A DNA stretch of 11,741 bases from NCBI GenBank assembly GCA_021160355.1, contig JAGHCS010000010.1, positions 1 to 11,741 of the forward strand, written 5' to 3'. A program made the translations under genes and the position numbers. This document shows positions 1 through 6,059 of the stretch, one piece after another; the first letter of the stretch is position 1, and each line of letters starts with the position of its first letter. Below the pieces are notes generated by a model. The model was not told the origin of the DNA and did not search any database. It saw only the letters and a program-made list of their open reading frames with translations. The stretch is from Candidatus Cloacimonadota bacterium (GTDB taxonomy: Bacteria; Cloacimonadota; Cloacimonadia; JGIOTU-2).

Positions 1-371
1 ATCTTAAGGTGATTGATAATGCCCGTAAGCGCGTGGCAACAATACCGGAAATGATCACTCATTCTGAAATGTTCTATCATGATCTTGAATTTACTGACGA
101 AAAGAGAGAGATCATTTCAAAGGAAGATGCCCGGAACCTCTACACCTTCTGGATCGAGAGACTCGGCACAAAAGACACCTGGGCTGAGAACGAGATCAAC
201 GAACTGGTAAAAGAAACAACAAACGAGGTTGGTGTGAAGGGAAAAGATCTTTATTTCCCGCTTCGGCTCGCACTGTTTGGCGATGTTCACGGACCGGATA
301 TTCCTGCTTTAATTGACATTCTTGGAACAAAAGAAGCAATTGCACGCCTGAAAAACGTTTTAAATACGTAA
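1..371 (+). CDS. gltX: Glutamate--tRNA ligase, C-terminal fragment (5' end outside window)
   Basis: Class I glutamyl-tRNA synthetase, which attaches glutamate to tRNA-Glu in the cytoplasm. Only the last ~122 residues are inside the window; the frame is open from base 3 with no stop upstream, so the GTG at 9 is an internal valine and not a start. The visible part is the helical anticodon-binding domain. It carries the family's C-terminal signature, here GVKGKDLYFPLRLALFG followed by DVHGPDIPALIDILG and a terminal helix ending in ARLKNVLNT. The catalytic HIGH and KMSKS regions lie upstream and cannot be inspected. It ends 14 bases before glnS, which has its own AGGAG at 377-381, so the two synthetases are almost certainly co-transcribed. 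The identity of the family is secure; whether the enzyme is discriminating or not cannot be judged from this fragment. Confidence 0.93.
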   Translation, partial: LKVIDNARKRVATIPEMITHSEMFYHDLEFTDEKREIISKEDARNLYTFWIERLGTKDTWAENEINELVKETTNEVGVKGKDLYFPLRLALFGDVHGPDIPALIDILGTKEAIARLKNVLNT

Positions 372-385
372 TTCTTAGGAGCTCA

Positions 386-2107
386 ATGGACGATAAAAAG
401 ATACTCGCGATACTCACAAAAAATGAAGAGTCGGGATCGAAAGATTTTATCCGGCAGATCATCGAAGAAGATATTCGAAATAAGAAGCATAATGGCGAAG
501 TGCATACGCGTTTCCCGCCGGAACCGAATGGATTTCTTCATATAGGACATGCCAAAGCAATTTGCCTGAACTACGGTATTGCTGTGCAGTACGGCGGAAA
601 ATTCAACCTGCGTTTTGATGACACCAATCCCATAAAAGAAGAGACAAAATACGTCGATGCGATCCTCGAGGACATGAAATGGCTCGGCACCAACTGGGAA
701 GACCGGCTTTTCCATGCTTCGGATTATTTCCCCATCCTCTTTGACTATGCGGTCAAACTTATTGAAAAAGGAAAAGCGTATGTCGATGACCTGAGCGCCG
801 AGGAAATACGTGAATATCGCGGCACTCTTACGCAGCCCGGAAAGAACAGCCCGTTTCGGGATCGTTATATAGAAGAAAATCTTGATCTTTTCATGCGTAT
901 GAAAAAAGGTGAATTTGCAGAAGGAGAAAAAACCCTTCGCGCGAAGATCGATATGGCTCATCCGAACATGAATATGCGCGATCCCGTGATGTACCGCATT
1001 ATGTTCAAAACTCATCATCGTACCGGTGATGAGTGGTGTATCTATCCGACGTATGATTTTACTCACGGTGAATCTGACTCGATCGAAGGAATCACACACT
1101 CGCTGTGCTCTCTTGAGTTTGAAAACCATCGCCCGCTCTACAATTGGTTCCTGGAAGAGCTTGAAATATTTCATCCTCAGCAGATCGAATTTGCACGACT
1201 CAATCTCTCATATACTGTGATGAGTAAACGCAAGCTCATTATGCTCGTAGAAGAAGGATATGTCAATGGCTGGGACGATCCGAGAATGCCGACGATTTCC
1301 GGCCTGCGTAGACGGGGCTACACACCGGAATCCATCTGGGATTTTCTGGATAGGATCGGCATGGCAAAGAGTGACAATCTTGTTGATTACGCACTTCTCG
1401 AACATTGTATCCGAGAGGAACTCAATAAAACCGCAAACCGATATATGGCAGTACTCAAGCCACTTAAAGTTATTATTGATAATTATCCGGAAGAAAAGAC
1501 CGAAGAGCTCGAAGCGATCAATAATCCTGAGGATGAATCCGCAGGAACGAGGAAAGTTCCTTTCTCAAAAGAGCTTTATATCGAGCAGGATGATTTCATG
1601 GAAGATCCGCCAAAGAAATTCTACCGTCTTGCTCCCGGCAGAGAAGTGCGCCTGAGATATGCCTATTTTCTGAAATGCAGCAGTGTGGTAAAAGACGAAA
1701 AAGGCAATGTAGTCGAACTGCGCTGCACTTATGATCCGGAAACAAAGGGCGGTTCAGCACCTGATGGAAGGAAAGTGAAAGCAACCTTGCATTGGGTTTC
1801 TGCGAAACATGCACTCGATGCAGAAGTGCGTCTTTACGATAAGCTATTCGTAAATGAAAATCCCAATGATGCTTCCGAAGGCAGGGACTTCAGGTCGAAT
1901 ATTAATCCTCATTCTCTGGAAATACTTACGAAAAGTAAACTTGAGCCGGCACTTACACGAGTGAAGCCGGGTGAGAGGATTCAGTTTGAACGCAAGGGGT
2001 ATTTCTGCTGCGACACCGATTCCACTAAAGAAAGACCTGTCTTCAACAGAACAGTCACCCTGAAAGATGATTGGTTAAAAATCCAAAGAGCCATGAAGAA
2101 GGATTAA
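386..2107 (+). CDS. glnS: Glutamine--tRNA ligase
   Basis: Cytoplasmic class I synthetase that charges tRNA-Gln with glutamine using ATP. The protein has 573 residues, slightly longer than the ~554 of the E. coli enzyme, mostly through a longer N-terminus. The Rossmann catalytic domain begins with FPPEPNGFLHIGHAKAI (HIGH at residues 52-55). The amino-acid pocket stretch TYDFTHGESDSIEGITHSLC lies near 222-241, and the KMSKS-equivalent is VMSKR at 278-282, followed by GWDDPRMPTISGLRRRGY. The C-terminal beta-barrel anticodon-binding half carries FERKGYFCCD and PVFNRTVTLKDDW. These residues distinguish GlnS from GltX. The ATG at 386 is preceded by AGGAG at 377-381 with a short 4-base spacer. The gene sits between gltX and a GNAT gene that begins 3 bases after its stop. 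In the family, GlnS is thought to have reached bacteria from eukaryotes; bacteria without it make Gln-tRNA by GatCAB transamidation. Confidence 0.97.
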   Translation: MDDKKILAILTKNEESGSKDFIRQIIEEDIRNKKHNGEVHTRFPPEPNGFLHIGHAKAICLNYGIAVQYGGKFNLRFDDTNPIKEETKYVDAILEDMKWLGTNWEDRLFHASDYFPILFDYAVKLIEKGKAYVDDLSAEEIREYRGTLTQPGKNSPFRDRYIEENLDLFMRMKKGEFAEGEKTLRAKIDMAHPNMNMRDPVMYRIMFKTHHRTGDEWCIYPTYDFTHGESDSIEGITHSLCSLEFENHRPLYNWFLEELEIFHPQQIEFARLNLSYTVMSKRKLIMLVEEGYVNGWDDPRMPTISGLRRRGYTPESIWDFLDRIGMAKSDNLVDYALLEHCIREELNKTANRYMAVLKPLKVIIDNYPEEKTEELEAINNPEDESAGTRKVPFSKELYIEQDDFMEDPPKKFYRLAPGREVRLRYAYFLKCSSVVKDEKGNVVELRCTYDPETKGGSAPDGRKVKATLHWVSAKHALDAEVRLYDKLFVNENPNDASEGRDFRSNINPHSLEILTKSKLEPALTRVKPGERIQFERKGYFCCDTDSTKERPVFNRTVTLKDDWLKIQRAMKKD

Positions 2108-2110
2108 AAT

Positions 2111-2683
2111 ATGAAGTACTTCAAAAAATTGATTGGCGAAAAGTGCTATCTCTCTCCGATTTCCATGGAAGATGCCGCACAGTATTCGGAATGGTTGAGT
2201 GACATTGAAGTGGGCATCGATCTAGGCGTTTATTCTATGCAGCTTAGTTTGCCCAAAGAGGAAAAAATTCTTCAACAGATGATAGATAAAAACGAATATG
2301 TATTCGGTATTATAGACAAGGAAACGGACACCCTCATCGGCAATTGTGGTTTGCATAATGTAAACAATGTCGATGGTAGGGCAGAGTTTGGCATTTTTAT
2401 CGGAGATAAATTATATTGGAGTAAAGGCTTCGGAAAAGATGCTACTCAATTGATTCTTGACTTTGGCTTCAATATCCTTAATCTTCATGCAATCTACTTG
2501 CAGGTTTTTGAGTATAATCTGGCGGCAATAAAACTTTATAAACAGGTTGGTTTTAAGAAAGCCGGCGCATTCCGCGAAGCAAAGCTTATCGGAGGAAGAA
2601 AATTTGATGTCATCTTAATGGATATTCTCGCAGAAGAATATACGAGTGTTTTTATTCAAAAGAAAATACCGGAGCAACCATAA
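2111..2683 (+). CDS. GNAT-family N-acetyltransferase (RimJ/RimL-like)
   Basis: Predicted cytoplasmic acetyl-CoA-dependent N-acetyltransferase of 190 residues, a normal length for the RimJ/RimL branch. It opens in the usual way (KLIGEKCYLSPISMEDA, residues 7-23). It has a central beta-strand pair (FGIIDKETDTLIGNCGL, 65-81; AEFGIFIGDK, 91-100). The acetyl-CoA pyrophosphate loop is WSKGFGKDA (103-111), a form of the (Q/R)xxGxG motif. The C-terminal motif is NLHAIYLQVFEYNLAAIKLY then KQVGF (124-148), where the conserved N..AI.LY..xGF stretch completes the cofactor site. Substrate cannot be read from sequence: this branch includes ribosomal-protein acetylases, antibiotic and spermidine acetylases and many of unknown target. 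The ATG lies 3 bases after the glnS stop, so translation is probably coupled to glnS, although no strong ribosome binding site is visible in the glnS tail. The last ~14 residues look unstructured. Confidence 0.88.
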   Translation: MKYFKKLIGEKCYLSPISMEDAAQYSEWLSDIEVGIDLGVYSMQLSLPKEEKILQQMIDKNEYVFGIIDKETDTLIGNCGLHNVNNVDGRAEFGIFIGDKLYWSKGFGKDATQLILDFGFNILNLHAIYLQVFEYNLAAIKLYKQVGFKKAGAFREAKLIGGRKFDVILMDILAEEYTSVFIQKKIPEQP

Positions 2684-2691
2684 TTTTTATA

Positions 2692-2696
2692 AGAGG
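2692..2696 (+). promoter_or_regulatory. Ribosome binding site of the EIIA-PII gene
   Basis: AGAGG ends 5 bases before the ATG at 2702, in the 18-base gap after the GNAT gene. It supports that start and shows the gene can be translated independently of the upstream one. Confidence 0.7.
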
Positions 2697-2701
2697 TAAC
2701 T

Positions 2702-3520
2702 ATGGACCTACAAAAAATTCTATGCAAAGATTCAGTCGCCATCGATGACTCTTTAAAAGACAAAGATGCTGTTCTTCATAAAATTGCTGATATGGCAGTG
2801 CAATGTAAAGGACTTAACAAGTATAAACCCGAAGAGCTTTTTGACAAACTGAGAGAGCGCGAAGAACTGCTCTCAACGGGAATTGGGAACGGTATCGCAC
2901 TACCTCACTGCACGTTGGATGATCTTGACGATTTTGTGATCGGGATACTTGTCGTTCCATCGGGGGTGAGTTTTAAGGCAATTGATAAGAAAAAAGTAAA
3001 ACTCTTCATCTTTATTTTTGCACCCACGGCGAAACGGAATGATCATATCAGTTATCTTGCTCGGGTATCTCAGATATTGCGGTCTAAGGATGCGGTAGAG
3101 GAGATCCTAAAGCAAACCGATCCTGAAAAAGTGTATGAAATATTTTCCACACGAGTAGCACTTAAAGAAGAACCAGAGCAAAAACAGGGTATTGAAAACA
3201 CGCTTTTTCATGTATTTGTGCAGATTGAAGATACTTTCGAGGACCTGCTTCAGATATTTTCGGAGATCGCAGAAGCCCATGTTTCTATAATCGATGCGAA
3301 CAATCCGGGTTACTATCTTCATGCGTTGCCGCTTTTCGCAAGCTTTTGGAATGAAAGTGATAAAGGATTCAATAAGATCATACTGGCAGTCGTACCCAAA
3401 AAGCTCGCTAACGAAGTCCTCCGTCAGGTAAAAGCCATAATGGGCGTTCAGAAAAATAAAGATGGAATTCTTGTGATAACAAATGATGTGAGCTATTTTT
3501 CAGGTAGCTTGAACAGATAG
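2702..3520 (+). CDS. PTS EIIA (fructose/Ntr-type) domain fused to a PII-like domain
   Basis: A 272-residue cytoplasmic protein with two parts. Residues 1-150 are a PTS EIIA type-2 domain, as in fructose EIIA and PtsN. The hallmark REELLSTGIGNGIALPHC (53-70) contains the phospho-accepting histidine at 69. A second family-conserved histidine sits at 115 in NDHISYLARVSQIL (113-126). After a charged linker (about 150-165), residues 166-272 predict a beta-alpha-beta-beta-alpha-beta order (HVFVQIED, helix FEDLLQIFSEIAEA, IILAVVPKKL, helix ANEVLRQVKAIMG, DGILVITNDV). This looks like a ferredoxin-like PII-family fold; that assignment is my inference. No EIIB, EIIC, HPr or EI gene is nearby. The next gene, 12 bases on, encodes an antiporter. 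PtsN-like proteins are known to regulate K+ transporters by phosphorylation state, so a role as the antiporter's regulator is likely but unproven. A sugar-uptake role is unlikely in this context. Confidence 0.85.
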   Translation: MDLQKILCKDSVAIDDSLKDKDAVLHKIADMAVQCKGLNKYKPEELFDKLREREELLSTGIGNGIALPHCTLDDLDDFVIGILVVPSGVSFKAIDKKKVKLFIFIFAPTAKRNDHISYLARVSQILRSKDAVEEILKQTDPEKVYEIFSTRVALKEEPEQKQGIENTLFHVFVQIEDTFEDLLQIFSEIAEAHVSIIDANNPGYYLHALPLFASFWNESDKGFNKIILAVVPKKLANEVLRQVKAIMGVQKNKDGILVITNDVSYFSGSLNR

Positions 3521-3532
3521 AGAATAAACACA

Positions 3533-4828
3533 ATGAGCTTTTTCGCTTCAATTCAACATCACTTTCAGGCACATTCCCTACCAATCCTTGCGTTGATCGG
3601 ACTGATCGCCCTCGTCAGCTTCTATTTTGGGAAGCTTACCAAAACGATCCGGCTTCCCCTCATAATCGGTTACATGTTTTTCGGTGTGCTTATAGGGCCA
3701 TCCTTTTTTGGTATATTAACACCCTCGATACAAAGTCAGCTTTCCTTTATTACTGAAATCGCACTCGGTTTTATTGCACTTACCATTGGGCTCGAACTTA
3801 ATCTGAATGATCTTAAGAAACAGGGATCGGGCATTATCTCGATCATATTTGCCGAATCATTTGGTGCGTTCATTCTTGTCTTTTTTGTCGTGTGGATTGT
3901 CACCGGGAATATTATTCTTGCTCTAATCTTTGGTTCGATTGCTCCCGCCAGTGCTCCAGCAGGCACAGTTGCTGTTATCAAAGAATATGGTGCAAAAGGA
4001 CCACTCACGAAAGCTCTCTATGCTGTCGTGGGTTTCGATGACGGGTTAGGAATAATCATTTTTGGATTTGCATCAGCTATTGCCAAAAATATTCTCAACA
4101 ACCAGGCAGGCACCTCATCTGGAGGATTTTTCTCGCTGATCCTTACACCTATAAAAGAAATCGCTCTTAGCATCATTATCGGGCTAATTGTGGGTGCGCT
4201 TTTCTGCATATTGGTGAGGAAACTAAAAAGCTCAAGTGATTATTTCATACATATTTTTGGTGTTGTGCTCCTGATGGTGGGACTCTCAAACGCACTTCAT
4301 CTATCTTTGATACTCACGAATATGACAGCTGGAATATTGATAATAAATACCCAGAGACACAATCTTGTTCAGGCAATGCACAAAGAACTTACCAGTGTAA
4401 TACCGCTTCTGTTCATATTATTTTTCACTCTTGCAGGAACCAATCTCCATATTGCAGCCCTCCCCTCGCTTGGATTGCTTGGTGTTACCTATATTCTTGC
4501 ACGGTCCGGAGGATTGATCGGAGGGGCGCGCTTAGGAGCCCTTTTTGGAAAAGTTTCTAAGAATGTACGAAATTATATTGGATTAGGAATCCTCTCACAG
4601 GCAGGTGTAGCGATCGGTTTGTCACTTATCGTAAAACAGGATTTCAGCGGATTGGGAAAAGTGGTTGAAGTAACAGGAATATCACGTATTACCAGCGGAG
4701 ATCAAATCGGTACAATCATCATTACGACAGTGACAGCTACCTGTATATTTTTTGAGATCATCGGTCCGATTCTCACCAAAATAGCTCTTCAGAAAGCAGA
4801 CGAGATACATGTGGAGGAAGAGGAGTGA
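3533..4828 (+). CDS. Cation:proton antiporter, CPA2 (Na_H_Exchanger) family
   Basis: Inner-membrane antiporter of 431 residues made almost wholly of hydrophobic helices (about 12-13), the size of a bare CPA2 transport core. It begins with a helix around 17-33. A second helix then contains LPLIIGYMFFGVLIGP (41-56), a stretch typical of CPA2 proteins. Residues 137-170 hold the crossed-helix region: APASAPAGTVAVIKEYGAKG followed by the paired acidic motif FDD (D169, D170). In the family, a DD pair is associated with electrogenic exchange and is the proton and cation binding site. The end, EIIGPILTKIAL (408-419), is also typical. Unlike KefB/KefC, there is no TrkA-N or TrkA-C regulatory domain; the protein stops after an acidic tail (DEIHVEEEE). 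This fits control in trans by the EIIA-PII protein encoded just upstream. The ion (Na+ or K+) cannot be told. The site before the ATG at 3533 is weak (AGAGAA), suggesting coupling to the upstream gene. Confidence 0.92.
   Translation: MSFFASIQHHFQAHSLPILALIGLIALVSFYFGKLTKTIRLPLIIGYMFFGVLIGPSFFGILTPSIQSQLSFITEIALGFIALTIGLELNLNDLKKQGSGIISIIFAESFGAFILVFFVVWIVTGNIILALIFGSIAPASAPAGTVAVIKEYGAKGPLTKALYAVVGFDDGLGIIIFGFASAIAKNILNNQAGTSSGGFFSLILTPIKEIALSIIIGLIVGALFCILVRKLKSSSDYFIHIFGVVLLMVGLSNALHLSLILTNMTAGILIINTQRHNLVQAMHKELTSVIPLLFILFFTLAGTNLHIAALPSLGLLGVTYILARSGGLIGGARLGALFGKVSKNVRNYIGLGILSQAGVAIGLSLIVKQDFSGLGKVVEVTGISRITSGDQIGTIIITTVTATCIFFEIIGPILTKIALQKADEIHVEEEE
4821..4825 (+). promoter_or_regulatory. 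Ribosome binding site of holB, inside the antiporter gene's end
   Basis: AGGAG lies within the last codons of the antiporter gene, directly before its TGA, and 9 bases ahead of the GTG at 4835. It decides the non-ATG start of holB. Confidence 0.65.
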
Positions 4829-4834
4829 TCCCCT

Positions 4835-5956
4835 GTGTTTAAGCTTATTAAGGGACAGTCGCAAGCACATAGAATACTTGCCCAACTTATTAATGAAGGA
4901 AAAGCAGGGCAGAGCTATCTCTTTTACGGTCCTGCAGGTGTGGGCAAACTCACTACTGCTCTCGAGTTTGCAAAGATAATCAATTGCAAACATCCGGACA
5001 GCGGTGCTGATGAAACGTGTTCTTCATGCCATAAGATCGACTCCTTCTCTCATCCTGACGTTGACCTGATCTTTCCTACCCCAAAATTTGATGTAACCGA
5101 TGAAGGGGAGTATAAGAAGCAGGAAGAGCAGCAGAAAGTGCGGGCATATATTGAGCAGCTTAAACTTACACCATATGAGCGTATGCAGTTTGGTAAAGCG
5201 ACAGCAATTCATGTAGACAGTATTCGTATGATAGAGCGGAAACTTCGTTACCGTCCAAATGAAGGAAATTATCGCGTTGTGATCATCCTGCAGGCAGAGG
5301 AAATGACGGTTCAGGCAGCCAATGCTTTTTTGAAAACCCTTGAAGAACCTCCTCCCTATGCCGCAATAATACTCACAACCACAAATTACTCACGGCTTCT
5401 GCCAACAATCATATCCCGCTGCCAGAAAGTTCGGTTCAATGCTATCCCTGCGAAGATCATTGAGGAGCATCTTGTTCAACACTATTACACTGAACCGACC
5501 TTAGCACGGATAAGCGCACGGATCGCAAACGGCAGTATGGCAAAAGCAGTTCAATTTTCAAAAACCGATTTCGTTGAAGCCAGGAAAATGGCGCTCGATA
5601 TCATTGATGCACTTATGAAAGACAATCTTGCAACGATCCATAGGATCTCCCAGAATTTTGCCAGCAATCGCAACGAAGAGCTCTTGAAAGATATTCTTGA
5701 TTTCCTCGCCATCTGGTTTGATGACGTGTGCAGCTACACTCATGGGTCTGAAGATATCTCAAACATTGATCATGAGGATAAGCTACAAGAATTCCTTGAT
5801 ATGTATCAGATCTCCGATCGTATCATACAAAACATTATTCTACTATTTGAAGAATGTAAGCGTATGCTGAGTGGACATGTTCATCATGAACTCATTCTTA
5901 TAAATACCTATTATGAACTACGCAAACGGCTTCATTCTCAGGGAATTTTCCTCTAA
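4835..5956 (+). CDS. holB: DNA polymerase III delta' subunit (clamp loader)
   Basis: Delta' subunit of the clamp-loader complex, an AAA+ protein that helps load the sliding clamp on DNA; 373 residues against 334 in E. coli. The N-terminus has the expected sequence: FKLIKGQSQAHRIL, then SYLFYGPAGVGK (27-38), a Walker A-like loop followed by Leu-Thr rather than Ser/Thr directly. A zinc-module region follows with Cys51, Cys62 and Cys65. The Walker B-like and sensor region contains VIILQAEEMTVQAANAFLKTLEEPP (149-173). The SRC motif is at 194-196 in LLPTIISRCQKVRF, as in clamp-loader subunits. The region from ~200 on is the helical collar domain. A charged insert around 84-112 (EGEYKKQEEQQKVRAYIEQL) is longer than in E. 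coli. DnaX subunits are excluded by length and by the poor Walker A. The start is a GTG, 6 bases after the antiporter stop, supported by AGGAG at 4821-4825. It appears to be the last gene of the operon. Confidence 0.93.
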   Translation: MFKLIKGQSQAHRILAQLINEGKAGQSYLFYGPAGVGKLTTALEFAKIINCKHPDSGADETCSSCHKIDSFSHPDVDLIFPTPKFDVTDEGEYKKQEEQQKVRAYIEQLKLTPYERMQFGKATAIHVDSIRMIERKLRYRPNEGNYRVVIILQAEEMTVQAANAFLKTLEEPPPYAAIILTTTNYSRLLPTIISRCQKVRFNAIPAKIIEEHLVQHYYTEPTLARISARIANGSMAKAVQFSKTDFVEARKMALDIIDALMKDNLATIHRISQNFASNRNEELLKDILDFLAIWFDDVCSYTHGSEDISNIDHEDKLQEFLDMYQISDRIIQNIILLFEECKRMLSGHVHHELILINTYYELRKRLHSQGIFL

Positions 5957-6059
5957 TAAATTTTAAAGGCACAAAATATTGACAGCAATTTATCAAAATT
6001 TAACATTTCATTCGTATGAAAAAATTTTATAATAACGAGAAAACTTAATCGGAGGTAGC
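5957..6059 (+). promoter_or_regulatory. AT-rich intergenic region, probable promoter of the LTD/OB protein gene
   Basis: This 103-base gap separates the housekeeping operon from the secreted-protein genes, so a promoter is expected. A perfect -35-like TTGACA lies at 5979-5984; the best -10-like hexamer at suitable spacing is TAACAT at 6001-6006 (16-base spacer, 4 of 6 matches). A perfect TATAAT at 6028-6033 has no good -35 partner. A dyad TTTCAT-N4-ATGAAA (6006-6021) lies between them and could be an operator. GGAGG at 6051-6055 is the ribosome binding site of the next gene. No convincing terminator for holB is visible. The exact promoter is uncertain, because sigma-factor preferences of this lineage may differ from the E. 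coli consensus. Confidence 0.35.

Noticed and set aside
383..1174. A 263-codon open frame on the - strand
   Set aside because: It lies wholly antisense to glnS, whose protein is unmistakable, and its translation shows no recognisable family or plausible gene context.
2702..3520. A sugar-specific PTS component
   Set aside because: There is no EIIB, EIIC or sugar-metabolism gene nearby, and the C-terminal half is not a PTS domain.
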